Assembly: GCA_947573445.1 (NCBI GenBank)
Contig: CANPFR010000007.1
Span: 1 to 64,000, forward strand
From: an uncultured Clostridia bacterium
GTDB taxonomy: Bacteria; Bacillota; Clostridia; TANB77; CAG-508
DNA length: 64,000 bases
Direction: 5' to 3'
Positions 37,201 to 46,312 of the stretch are shown one piece after another. The notes under the pieces were generated by a model. It ran no database searches. It was not told where the DNA came from and saw only the letters and a program-made list of their open reading frames with translations. Numbering within the stretch: the first letter of the stretch is position 1; each line of letters opens with the position of its first letter. The position numbers were made by a program, and so were the translations under genes.

Positions 37201-39435
37201 ACTGCTTCATTGCAATAATATAACTTAATTTGATCTTGTTTTTTTGGTGTGTATTCATCTAAAGTTATGTTCAAATTAAGAATGATATTCGTTCCATTGG
37301 TAATCACATTTTCACTAAAAACAGTTTGTATGCCTGTTGTTTCAATTCTCATTCTTATTTGATTGTCTTGTTGGTAAATTTCAAAGTCAGCAATTTTTAA
37401 ACCATTTCCATAAATCATTCCAATGTTCTCTACTGTTACATTGGTAACGTTTTTTGGAAATACTAATTCAAAACTTGGATTTTGGTAAAGGTCTGTATCT
37501 TGCTTGTCGTTGTTTAGAACAATTCTGGCTTCTACGTTATCATTTTTAGCAATTGTACTTAAGTTATGGTTCGTTAATAAAATTTCAGCTGATGTTTTAC
37601 TGTGTTGCATTTTTTTGGTTGTTGAAATTTCAGACATTGCATATCTTTCTTCATAATTCTGATATTTTAGTTCAGCTGAAACATAACTTTTTATTTCTGT
37701 AAATTCATTAAATGCTAATTTTTCATAAGTGCTTTTGCCAATTGCTTTTGTAAATTCAATGGAAATACTGCCATTTGCTACTACATTTTTTAATACAACA
37801 TAAATACCTTTTTCCTGACTAGCAAGTCCGAATTTCACAGTTTTCTTGATTTTGAACATGTTGACTATCTAATGTATAAAGTAACTCTCCTGCCATATTT
37901 TGAATTTCCAAACATCCACCATTTTGAAGTAACGGACTTATTTCATTGTAATTGAATTTTATTTTATTGTAATAAATATCTGGAGTTGCATTAAATTCTA
38001 CTGCATCTTTCGTCACATAAACCTCTTTTCCACTATTGATTTTTAACTCCTCTAATAAATCATTTGTTAGAAGATTGATATTTACAGTTGTTGTGAATTC
38101 TGATTCATAAACTGGTTGTTCTGATTGATAATTTGCATTAATTTTTGCTGTATTTAAGGCCTCTTTTGTTGAAACGATTTGATAGGTTATCAAATCATTC
38201 ACTTGTGATTTGATGGTTTGTCGATCACTTAATTCTTTGGTTGTAATAAAATTCTCATTTGCACTATAGGCTTCTACTGTTACCTTAAAATGATGTAACA
38301 TTTCGATACTTTCTTCGTTTACATAATTATTATATTTGTAAGTTATAATATATTCATCTTCTCCCATTGATAGTACTGGATTTTCTGCATTATCATTATT
38401 AACTACTATTGTAATCTTTCTGTTTTTTGCATCATATTGCCAATTATCCTCTCCAAAGCTAATCTGACCAACATCTTGCCCTTTTGTTGCCATTAATTTG
38501 ATAGCTTGTATGTTAACTGTTTCTGGTATATTCCCATTGCATTCTGGTACCTCAATTTCAATTGTTGTTTGCTTAATTGGAAGATAATTTTCATCTTGTA
38601 TTTCTCGCTTCACCTGAATCTTGCTTTCAACAATACTTCCTGTATGCTCTCCTAATTTGAATGGTGAGAATTGAGTATATTCTCCTGAAATCTCGAAATT
38701 GTGACTATCACGCCATCCAACAACAATTTCTTGTTCGGTTTCTGTTTCAATCCTTTCTAAATTTACATTGATATAAGTCCCACTTAATTTTAAATTTACT
38801 TTTTTCTCTAAATTTTCTACTTTGAATTCCTCTTTTGGGCAATATTCAATCTCAACTTCTATTTTGGTATTATGTATCACGTTTTGTACTTGAATTTGAT
38901 TGTCTCCAATGATTTCTATTTCAAAGTCTTGGGCTGTTAATTCTTCATAAGTTTCCTGCGTCATTGTTGGGGAGTCTTCTGAATTTTGCATTTCGTTTTC
39001 TTGTGTATTTCCACTTGGCCTGGTAGAAATAGGTTCAGAGATTTTATTCTCTAGTTCACCTTCATACTGTGCCTCTTCTTCTAGTTCGTCAATTGTTACA
39101 TTTTTGATATTTGAAAAGTTAAAATTGTTTTCTGTTTCATCCAATGCAGTGGCTTGAATGATTCCATTTTTCAAAAAACCCTGTCCAATCTCATTTGGCG
39201 ATATCTCGAGAAATAATGTTGCTTTTTCATTCACATCACTTATCTTTTCATTGACTTGCTTATCTTCTTGAGCAAAATAGGCACTTAATTTCATTTCCCC
39301 ATTCTTAAAAAAGCCATTTGTAATAGCTGACAATCCATCTGTTGTTGCTACAGCTTCAAGCGTTTGGCTCATATATGTTATTGTGATGACAAATACGATT
39401 AGCATGCTAATCCATCTTCTTGACCTAAAAAACAT
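34254..39435 (-). CDS. Giant DUF11-type surface protein (1726 aa), joined by +1 shift at CGG
   Basis: Signal peptide at residues 1-29. The first frame (ATG 39435) reaches in-frame CGG at 37830-37828 (codon 536) and stops three codons later. The frame resuming at GGA encodes the rest to 34254. Joined length is exactly 1726 residues, close to the 1704-aa paralogue, which is uninterrupted and aligns across the junction. DUF11-like repeats, an SdrD_B-like domain near 1405 and a C-terminal membrane helix (about 1690-1710) all lie downstream of the shift, so an unshifted product would be a secreted 538-aa fragment without an anchor. An ATG at 37859 opens the second frame but has no ribosome binding site. 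It is the first gene of the operon with the 2674-aa protein. Confidence 0.8.
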
Positions 39436-39497
39436 ATTTTTCCCTCTTTTCTCTTGCTTTGTTACTTCCCCTTAATTATCTTTTTATACTCTCTATA

Positions 39498-39526
39498 ATA
39501 GTAAAAGAATTTTCCCTTTTTGTAAA
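39498..39526 (-). promoter_or_regulatory. Promoter of the 1726/2674-aa operon
   Basis: TTTACA (39526-39521), 17-bp spacer, TACTAT (39503-39498), about 63 bp upstream of the start codon. Confidence 0.6.
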
Positions 39527-39562
39527 TAGCAAAACTTACCATTCTCGCTAGTTTTGAGACTT

Positions 39563-39658
39563 TTTTCCACAGGTTTTTTTACGGAAAATACCCGTTTGTA
39601 GCCAATATTAAGTTTATGTTAAATTTATATTACGTTTTTATTACAAACGTTTTCCACA
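39563..39658 (+). promoter_or_regulatory. Two DnaA-box-like TTTTCCACA sites in the 39436-39748 gap
   Basis: TTTTCCACA at 39563-39571 and 39650-39658, each one mismatch from the DnaA box TTATCCACA, lie in an AT-rich divergent intergenic region. dnaA or dnaN are not nearby, so an origin is unlikely; DnaA-responsive regulation or chance are alternatives. The rest of the gap holds only the flanking promoter regions. Confidence 0.3.
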
Positions 39659-39748
39659 GTTTTTTCCCCATTGGTGAAAAAAAAAGTCACTTTTCTTGTT
39701 CTTTTGCATATACTGATATAAAGTATTCTTACCAAGGGGGCGTTTTTA

Positions 39749-39889
39749 TTGAATAATAACATGGATATTAATAAACTACTTTCTGTTCTTTCAAAGATGG
39801 ATAAAGCAGAGCTAGAAAAAAACTTATATCGTGCTCAGCAAATATTAAATAATTCTGACATTAAAAAAGATATAGACAACAAAAATTAA
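39749..39889 (+). CDS. Small protein of unknown function (46 aa)
   Basis: The start is probably TTG 39749, because AAGGGGG at 39734-39740 is 8 bp upstream; the in-frame ATG at 39761 is 20 bp from it. The product is a short charged helix pair (K-L-L-S-V-L-S-K-M-D-K-A-E-L). It lies 25 bp upstream of the next small gene, probably in one transcript. Family not recognised. Confidence 0.6.
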   Translation: MNNNMDINKLLSVLSKMDKAELEKNLYRAQQILNNSDIKKDIDNKN

Positions 39890-39914
39890 AAGTAAAGGAG
39901 ATGTCGTAAACCGA

Positions 39915-40298
39915 ATGAATGAAGATTTTTCAAATATTCTAAACAATTTTTCTGATATTTTAAAAGAAAAAGACATTGACTTAAACCAAATTTTAGGCGG
40001 AAATACTCCGCCTAATCATGAAAATGATGAAGATTTTTCTTTCGATATTAATACTATTTTAAAAATCAAAAATATCATGAGCAGTATGAATAATCAAAAT
40101 AGTCCAAGAAATCAACTTTTATACTCTTTAAAGCCATATTTAGAGGACACAAAAAAAGAAAAACTAGAACAATATATCAAGATTGCTAATCTTTTATCTG
40201 TTCTAGATTCTTTGGATGAAAAACATTCTTTTCAATTTTTCAAAGATACAAATTATGATTTTGTTTTACTTCTTATTCTTTTTTTATTAATTTTCTAA
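39915..40298 (+). CDS. Small helical protein with C-terminal hydrophobic tail (127 aa)
   Basis: AAAGGAGATG lies upstream of ATG 39915. Acidic N-terminus; a central segment R-N-Q-L-L-Y-S-L-K-P-Y-L resembles small clostridial proteins of unknown function that I recall with an L-L-x-A-L-K-P-Y/H-L motif (recollection, not checked). The C-terminus is strongly hydrophobic (F-V-L-L-L-I-L-F-L-L-I-F), suggesting tail anchoring. It converges on minC and overlaps its end by 12 bp. Confidence 0.7.
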   Translation: MNEDFSNILNNFSDILKEKDIDLNQILGGNTPPNHENDEDFSFDINTILKIKNIMSSMNNQNSPRNQLLYSLKPYLEDTKKEKLEQYIKIANLLSVLDSLDEKHSFQFFKDTNYDFVLLLILFLLIF

Positions 40299-40898
40299 TA
40301 ATTCGATCGTTTCATTTTTGATACCAAATATCGGACATCTTCCTTCTTTTTCGGTGATTTCTTTCACTAAATTTGAAATTCGAATTTGTGTTGTTTCAAT
40401 TGTATTGGCGGCTACAATTGCTTTATTATTTCCGTTTGCACCAGCATGTGCAACCCCTCTTAGTGTTCCTAGAACAATAATATTGCCTCCTGCCACAATC
40501 TCTGCTCCAGAATTAACATCACCACAAATGACAATACTTCCAACATATTCCTCTTTCGTTCCAGAACGAATTGAATTATAGATATACCTTGTTTCAGATA
40601 TTTCCGTTTCCACTTCAAATGTCTTTTTGATAGCATGTAAGCCTAGAAAATCGGATGGTTCATCAAACTTAACATCCACATTGATTTCTTCCACAATCAT
40701 TTTTTCTATGATTTTTCTTTCTGCTTCTGTAAACAGTTTCCCTGTAACACGTATAGGAACATTGGAATTTTGATAAAATTCTTTTAATTTTGGTAATTTT
40801 TCCTGTAGTTCTTGAATAATTTGCGTGTTGTCTGCTTGTATGTTAATACTTAAGGTAATTTCTTTTGTGGTTTGTTTGATGCGTATATTGTTTAACAT
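40287..40898 (-). CDS. minC: Septum site-determining protein MinC
   Basis: FtsZ-polymerisation inhibitor that blocks division away from mid-cell. The N-terminal domain covers about residues 1-95. The C-terminal beta-helix domain carries the typical G-D-V-N-S-G-A-E-I-V-A-G-G-N-I-I-V-L-G-T-L-R-G block. Length of 203 residues is normal. It is last in the radC-mreC-mreD-mrdA-minC operon. The usual partner minD is not downstream, where convergent small genes lie instead. AAAGGAGG precedes ATG 40898. Confidence 0.95.
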   Translation of the reverse strand: MLNNIRIKQTTKEITLSINIQADNTQIIQELQEKLPKLKEFYQNSNVPIRVTGKLFTEAERKIIEKMIVEEINVDVKFDEPSDFLGLHAIKKTFEVETEISETRYIYNSIRSGTKEEYVGSIVICGDVNSGAEIVAGGNIIVLGTLRGVAHAGANGNNKAIVAANTIETTQIRISNLVKEITEKEGRCPIFGIKNETIELLEN

Positions 40899-40930
40899 TT
40901 TGAATCCTCCTTTAAGATTTGATTTAAATT

Positions 40931-43000
40931 TTACGTGAATTGCTCCATTTCTGTTTCGGCTGACATGACCTCTTTTATTTGCTGGATATTCATTCCAAAA
41001 TACTCCTCAATAATTTCTCTAACAACTTCTGCTGTATAAGAACCATGTCCACCATTTTCAACAATAACAACAACTGCAATTTCTGGATCATCAAATGGTG
41101 CATAACCTACAAACCAAGCATTTACATCACCATTCGTTGTTTCTGCTGAACCTGTTTTTCCACCTACTACAATATCGAAATCTGAGAAAATGGAATATGC
41201 TGTTCCACCTTCATCAGTTGTAACAGATTTCATACCTTCTCGTACAGCTTTTATGGTCTCCTCACTAATTTGCAACTCTTCTGTCTCATCTTTTTCGATG
41301 CCTAACTTTTTATCTGTAAACGCCTTGATTTCTGATTCTGGTACTTGGCTTCCATCTGACTTAATCACACTTTTGACAATACTCAAATCAATCTTATGGC
41401 CACCATTTGCAACCATAGAAATATATTTTGCCATTTGTATTGGGGTAAAATTGTTGTAACCTTGACCAATTGCTGCCACCAATGTATCACCTACCATCCA
41501 AGATGTACCTTGACTTTCTGTAATTCTTCTATTGGCTAAAACACCAGCCCTTTCATTATATAATTCCACTCCTGTTTTTTGTCCAAGTCCAAAATACCTA
41601 GCATATTTTTCTAAGTTATCAATTCCCATTCGATTGCTTACTTCATAAAAGAAATAGTTACATGACTTCTCAATTGCTCCTGACACATTCAATGGCCCAT
41701 GTCCTCTTTTATAACTATTATAATACCAACAAGCTGGATGATGAGCCGCTGGATATGGACCAGTATCATTAATCCTTTCCGTTGTATTGGTAACACCTGT
41801 TTCCAATGCGGCTATTGCAGTAATCATTTTAAACGTTGAACCTGGTGCATAAGGACTTGAAATCGTTCGGTTGTGCAACGGTGTTAATGGATCATTATTG
41901 TATTGTGCATATTTTTCACTACTGATTCCGTTGTAAAACAGTTCTGGTTCATAATCAGGATAACTTGCCATGGCTAATACTTCACCAGTTTTTACATTTG
42001 TGACGACAACTGCTCCCCCCTTGGTATCATACCTTTGAGAAAATCCTCCTGTTCGTATTTTCTCAATATTAGTTAGCAAAGCCCTTTCTGTTATTTTTTG
42101 AAGATTCGAATCTATGGTTAACACAACATCAGCACCACCAGTTGCTTCTTTGGCAGTGTATTCACCTGTAATCGTTCCATCTACTGACATATCAATTTGT
42201 TTTACACCATCTTCGCCTCTTAAATATTCCTCAAATACTTTTTCAATACCAGTTTTTCCAATCTTATCTGTATTTTTATATTCATACGTATCACCATTTT
42301 TTTCTAGCTCTTCTAAATCCTCTTTGGCAATTCTTCCCATATAACCTAAAATATGAGATGCCATACTTCCTGTATGATATTTTCGAACTGGCTCTTTTAC
42401 AATATTCACCCCTGTTAATTCCTGACTTCTTTCTTGCAACTGGATTGCACTTTCTCGTGATATTTCTTCTGCAATAGTAATCGACTTTGTAGCAGAATAT
42501 CCAATTGTTGTAATGCCATATCGGATGGTTAAAATTTTGCGAATGTCTTTTATATCATCTGTTTTAATTTTATATTTATCTCTCATCAAATAAAAAGCTT
42601 CTTCTGCAGATGCTGTTTCTGGTATTTTATAAGCTTTTTTCCATTCTGCTAATTTTTCCTCAGATTCAAAATGATATTCAAATGGTTCAATACTGATTGG
42701 AAATGTATCTAAATAGCTGTCTCCATTGGTTTCTAATATCGTTGTCATCAATAAAATGGATTTGTTTAACTGTTCATCTTCTACTTTGGTTTTGTACATT
42801 TCAAGTGAAAAGCTCATGTCTGTACTAACTAATACATTGCCATAACGGTCCACAAAACTTCCTCTGGCTGCCTCAATCGTAGATTCTCTGGACAATCTCG
42901 TATTTGAGTTTTCTCTATATTCTTGCCCCTTTATAATTTGCAAATTGAATAATCGAATTAATATGATTACACCTATTATATAGACAAAAACAGATAACAT
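40931..43000 (-). CDS. mrdA: Penicillin-binding protein 2 (elongation transpeptidase)
   Basis: Class B PBP, the D,D-transpeptidase for lateral wall growth with the Mre complex. It has an N-terminal membrane helix, a dimerisation domain with R-G-S-F-V-D-R-Y-G near residue 46, and a transpeptidase domain with S-T-F-K, S-C-N and K-T-G-S motifs in order. Start is uncertain: ATG 43000 has no ribosome binding site and begins inside the membrane helix. The frame is open upstream for 15 codons back to TAA with no usual start codon. An out-of-frame ATG at 43036 would join this frame only with one extra A in the AAAA run. No CGG is present there. Confidence 0.9.
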   Translation of the reverse strand: MLSVFVYIIGVIILIRLFNLQIIKGQEYRENSNTRLSRESTIEAARGSFVDRYGNVLVSTDMSFSLEMYKTKVEDEQLNKSILLMTTILETNGDSYLDTFPISIEPFEYHFESEEKLAEWKKAYKIPETASAEEAFYLMRDKYKIKTDDIKDIRKILTIRYGITTIGYSATKSITIAEEISRESAIQLQERSQELTGVNIVKEPVRKYHTGSMASHILGYMGRIAKEDLEELEKNGDTYEYKNTDKIGKTGIEKVFEEYLRGEDGVKQIDMSVDGTITGEYTAKEATGGADVVLTIDSNLQKITERALLTNIEKIRTGGFSQRYDTKGGAVVVTNVKTGEVLAMASYPDYEPELFYNGISSEKYAQYNNDPLTPLHNRTISSPYAPGSTFKMITAIAALETGVTNTTERINDTGPYPAAHHPACWYYNSYKRGHGPLNVSGAIEKSCNYFFYEVSNRMGIDNLEKYARYFGLGQKTGVELYNERAGVLANRRITESQGTSWMVGDTLVAAIGQGYNNFTPIQMAKYISMVANGGHKIDLSIVKSVIKSDGSQVPESEIKAFTDKKLGIEKDETEELQISEETIKAVREGMKSVTTDEGGTAYSIFSDFDIVVGGKTGSAETTNGDVNAWFVGYAPFDDPEIAVVVIVENGGHGSYTAEVVREIIEEYFGMNIQQIKEVMSAETEMEQFT

Positions 43001-43084
43001 ATTAAATCTAAAATTTAAATTTTGTAGTTCATTATTTAACTTCGTTTATCTCACCTTCTATCTAGTTAAATTTGCGTTTTTAGT

Positions 43085-43618
43085 TTAAAAATATCTTGTC
43101 AAAATATTGTTCTTTTTGAATACTCTATCCATTGTGTAGCCTGCTTTTTGAATCATTGGATAAAACAAAATCACAAGTAAAATATTATACAATACTTCAA
43201 TTGATAATATTTTAGCAAAATAAATTAATTCTACCTCAAATCCCACAATCACAGAATTCAATATATAATACCCAAATTCAAATAAAACCGTTGCCAGAGC
43301 AGACATAATGATAATTGTCATTTTATTTTCTTTGGAGAAATTTCGGTCAAAATAAGCTCCTAAATATCCTACTAGGCACAACATAATGGCTGTTATTCCA
43401 ATTGTCTTACTATAAACTAAATCAACAATCAAACCACATACCACGCCAAAAGAAATTCCAACTGTGCCATTAGAAGATAAGCTAACAAATAAAATAAATA
43501 TCACAAACAAATTTGGCATCACACCTGCTATTGTAAAAATTTGAAACACATTTGCTTGCAAACAAAAAATCATAAAAAATGTGATAATTAAAGCAAAAAT
43601 GATCGTCGCCTTTTTCAT
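43085..43618 (-). CDS. mreD: Rod-shape protein MreD
   Basis: Small polytopic membrane protein (177 residues, about five or six hydrophobic segments) of the elongasome. Identification rests on size, hydrophobicity and position between mreC and mrdA. AAAGGAG lies upstream of ATG 43618. Confidence 0.88.
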   Translation of the reverse strand: MKKATIIFALIITFFMIFCLQANVFQIFTIAGVMPNLFVIFILFVSLSSNGTVGISFGVVCGLIVDLVYSKTIGITAIMLCLVGYLGAYFDRNFSKENKMTIIIMSALATVLFEFGYYILNSVIVGFEVELIYFAKILSIEVLYNILLVILFYPMIQKAGYTMDRVFKKNNILTRYF

Positions 43619-43636
43619 ATTTTTCTCCTTTTTCCT

Positions 43637-44452
43637 TTAATTGTTAATGACTAATACCGTATCAACCGTAGAAAAATCTACTGCTGGTTTTATGGTTGCA
43701 TAACGATCAATCACATTCGTTGTTGTGATGATTTCATCCACTGTACCAATCAAAATTCCTTTTCGATAAATTCCTCCAATTCCTGATGTATATACATTAT
43801 CTCCTTGAATCAATTCTGCATCTGTTGGAATATAAGATGCTCTTAAAATTTGATTATTTTCTAATGTTCCTTTGCAAATAACACTTTGTTCTGTTGTACT
43901 AATATTACAGCTTACTGTACTAGCTGCATCGACAATGACTTGCACTTTTGCTGTGGTATCTGTTACAGATATGATATGACCTACTAATCCTTTATCCGCA
44001 ATAACTGTCATATTAGTTTGTACACCATCATTTTTTCCTACGTTAATAATTAAATCACTGCTATAATTGCTAACATCTCTATTGATGACATAAGCTGGAA
44101 TGGTATTGTAATCTGCGTATTTTTGTGTTAAATTCATATATTCTTGTAAAGTAACATTATCTGCTTTGATGCTTTCTAGCTCACGCAATTCTGTTTCTAA
44201 TTTGCTATTCGTTTCTTTTAACTCTTGATTTTCTGCTTGCAGGTTCTCAAGATTCGTAAAATACGCCGAATTTCCTTGAATTTTATATTTCAAATCAGTA
44301 AACACTCTTTGAATCGGTGTAACAACTGAATTAACTACACTTTCGAGCAATGACAATTTATCATTTTGGACGTTCGAAAGAAAAATTAATAAAATTAATA
44401 TAATAGCAGTTATAATTCCACCTAAAATGTTTGATTGTTTATTTTTATTCAT
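43637..44452 (-). CDS. mreC: Rod-shape protein MreC
   Basis: Bitopic protein linking the elongasome to PBP2. N-terminal membrane helix at about 10-28, coiled coil at about 65-105 (L-E-N-L-Q-A-E-N-Q-E-L), then the beta-rich MreC domain with V-I-N-R-D-V-S-N-Y and G-L-V-G-H-I. Length of 271 residues is typical. mreB, usually just upstream, is absent: radC is directly adjacent. Confidence 0.95.
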   Translation of the reverse strand: MNKNKQSNILGGIITAIILILLIFLSNVQNDKLSLLESVVNSVVTPIQRVFTDLKYKIQGNSAYFTNLENLQAENQELKETNSKLETELRELESIKADNVTLQEYMNLTQKYADYNTIPAYVINRDVSNYSSDLIINVGKNDGVQTNMTVIADKGLVGHIISVTDTTAKVQVIVDAASTVSCNISTTEQSVICKGTLENNQILRASYIPTDAELIQGDNVYTSGIGGIYRKGILIGTVDEIITTTNVIDRYATIKPAVDFSTVDTVLVINN

Positions 44453-44494
44453 TTTTTCATTCCTTTCTAATCGAACACCACAGAAAAAAACTTT

Positions 44495-45175
44495 TTACAT
44501 CACACTGTGATATTCTCCATCACCAATTATAATATGATCCAACAATTGGATTCCCATTAATTCACAAGATTGGCGAACTTTCTGTGTGGCTTGAATATCC
44601 TCTCTACTTGGCACAGAATTTCCACTGGGATGATTATGTACTAAAATAATTTTTGGTATTTGTAATTTGATTGGCTCTGACAAAATTTGTTTGATATCAA
44701 AAACCAATACACTGTCTTTGCCAGTTGCAATATCAAGTATCTTTTGCACAACATTTTTATTGTTAAGCAAAATAAGTTTTAATATTTCTTTTTTTTCATA
44801 ACGCATTTCTTGCATGAGTAAATTAGCTACGTCTGCCTTCGTTTTGATACATATTTTACTTAAATTAATTGGCTTAGACATTCGTTTAGCAATTTCACCA
44901 ATTGCTTTTAATTCTATAGCTTTCACTTTTCCAATACCACGAATTTTCATTAATTCATGTATTGAAATTTCTTGTAAAAAACGCAAATCATTTTGGGTTC
45001 TCTCTAAACTCAAATTCATTACTTGCCTTGCTAAATCCAAAGCTGTTTTTTCTTTCGTTCCTGTTTTAATAATAATTGCCAATAACTCACTATTACTTAA
45101 AGTTTCCTCACCATAAGTCATTAATTTTTCATAAGGTCTTTCTGACATTGGCAATAATTTCATGTTAGTTGCCAT
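44495..45175 (-). CDS. radC: RadC-family JAMM protein
   Basis: A helix-hairpin-helix region (about residues 60-100, M-K-I-R-G-I-G-K-V-K-A) is followed by the JAMM metal-binding motif H-N-H-P-S-G-N-S-V-P-S-R-E-D. The in vivo role is uncertain despite the DNA-repair name. Length of 226 residues is normal. It is first in the mre/min operon with a good promoter. Confidence 0.95.
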   Translation of the reverse strand: MATNMKLLPMSERPYEKLMTYGEETLSNSELLAIIIKTGTKEKTALDLARQVMNLSLERTQNDLRFLQEISIHELMKIRGIGKVKAIELKAIGEIAKRMSKPINLSKICIKTKADVANLLMQEMRYEKKEILKLILLNNKNVVQKILDIATGKDSVLVFDIKQILSEPIKLQIPKIILVHNHPSGNSVPSREDIQATQKVRQSCELMGIQLLDHIIIGDGEYHSVM

Positions 45176-45228
45176 TTTTTTCCTTTCCGCTTAACTTATG
45201 ATCCCCCCAATATAAATGATTGTAATAT

Positions 45229-45257
45229 ATTATATCGTGATAATCTATTTTTTTCAA
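45229..45257 (-). promoter_or_regulatory. Promoter of the radC-mre-min operon
   Basis: TTGAAA (45257-45252), 17-bp spacer, TATAAT (45234-45229), about 55 bp upstream of radC. Confidence 0.8.
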
Positions 45258-45334
45258 GTAATTTTAGTACATTTTTCAAGATTTCTTAATATAATTAAAA
45301 GAAGTTGCTATTTTTTGATAAAAATTAACTTTTC

Positions 45335-45443
45335 AAACTCTAACAAGCAAAGCTTGAAGAAACTTGTTGGAAGTTACAATTGATTGACATCAATTGTAAC
45401 AACTGAAACTCTAACAAGCTAAGCTTGAAGAGTTTCAGTTTTT
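45335..45443 (+). repeat. Paired direct repeat with two hairpins upstream of mecA
   Basis: A 26-bp direct repeat (45335-45360 and 45406-45431, one mismatch) brackets a perfect palindrome with 12-bp arms (45373-45384 and 45389-45400). The second repeat sits in a hairpin (CTGAAACTC at 45403-45411, GAGTTTCAG at 45430-45438) followed by TTTTT. This looks like a terminator for a plus-strand transcript starting further left, so a small RNA or attenuated leader is possible. The rest of the 45176-45511 gap holds the flanking promoters. Confidence 0.55.
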
Positions 45444-45457
45444 CCAGAAATTTAGTA

Positions 45458-45485
45458 TTTACTTTGGGAATAAAAGTAGTATAAT
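45458..45485 (+). promoter_or_regulatory. Promoter of mecA
   Basis: TTTACT (45458-45463), 16-bp spacer, TATAAT (45480-45485), placed immediately after the terminator-like hairpin. Confidence 0.75.
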
Positions 45486-45511
45486 TAAATTATGTTTAGG
45501 AGGTTTAACCT

Positions 45512-46102
45512 ATGAAAATAGAGAAACTTAATGAAAATAGAATTAGAATTACATTTAATAGTTCCGATTTGCAGGAAAATAATATTGATGTACATTCTTT
45601 TATGTCAAATTCCATTGAAAGTCAAAGTTTATTTTTGACTATGTTAGATGAGGCCGAACGCGAAGTTGGCTTTATTACTGATAATTACAAACTTTCCATC
45701 GAAGCAATTGCACTAAGTAATGGAACTTTTATTATCACTGTTACCAGAATCGAAAAAGAAACGCTTAAATCCACACGCGTACAGGCCCATCGAAAAAATC
45801 CTGTTACCCAAACGAATACTCTTATTTACAAATTCTCAAATTTTGATAATTTATGTAATTTCCAGAACTTTTTGTCAACCTCTTTACCTAATTTAATTGA
45901 GCCATTGTCTGGTTCAACTTCATTGTATCATTACAACCAATGTTTTTTCCTTATTTTACAAAACATTGACTCACAATTACTTCCTAAAATTTCTGGTGCA
46001 ATAAGTGAATTCGCAGTTTCTATAGAAAGTTCGGATTTAGTAATACACAAAATCAAAGAATGTGGAAAATTGGTAACAGGAAATTTACTACATACAAACT
46101 AA
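45512..46102 (+). CDS. mecA: MecA-type ClpC adaptor protein
   Basis: Adaptor delivering substrates to ClpCP. The N-terminal block M-K-I-E-K-L-N-E-N-R-I-R-I-T-F, the S-D-L-x-x-x-x-I-D motif and a C-terminal dimer/ClpC-binding domain with F-S-N-F-D-N-L-C-N-F are characteristic. At 196 residues it is close to B. subtilis MecA (about 218). AGGAGG lies upstream of ATG 45512. Single-gene transcript ending at a strong terminator. Confidence 0.9.
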   Translation: MKIEKLNENRIRITFNSSDLQENNIDVHSFMSNSIESQSLFLTMLDEAEREVGFITDNYKLSIEAIALSNGTFIITVTRIEKETLKSTRVQAHRKNPVTQTNTLIYKFSNFDNLCNFQNFLSTSLPNLIEPLSGSTSLYHYNQCFFLILQNIDSQLLPKISGAISEFAVSIESSDLVIHKIKECGKLVTGNLLHTN

Positions 46103-46153
46103 AATTGTTTGTAACTATTTTTTCTCGTGTTTTATTAAAAATTTACTTAAAAA

Positions 46154-46201
46154 GAACTGTAAAAAACTCTATCTTTTCAAAATTGAGTTTTTTTACAGTT
46201 C
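46154..46201. terminator. Bidirectional terminator between mecA and prfA
   Basis: Inverted repeat of about 16 bp (GAACTGTAAAAAACTC and complement, one-base bulge) with a 15-nt loop, flanked by A and T runs. Confidence 0.9.
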
Positions 46202-46312
46202 CTTTTTATCATAAAATGCCCTACCTTTTATTATAACACATTTTTGAGATTATGTCAACTTGACAAGATTATAGAAATATGCTCTCACTTGATTTTAGTG
46301 TGTCTGAAGATA

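Noticed and set aside
37819-37859. Separate gene starting at ATG 37859
   Set aside because: No ribosome binding site; the uninterrupted paralogue aligns across the junction.
39563-39658. Replication origin
   Set aside because: Only two imperfect DnaA boxes and no dnaA, dnaN or other origin-linked genes.
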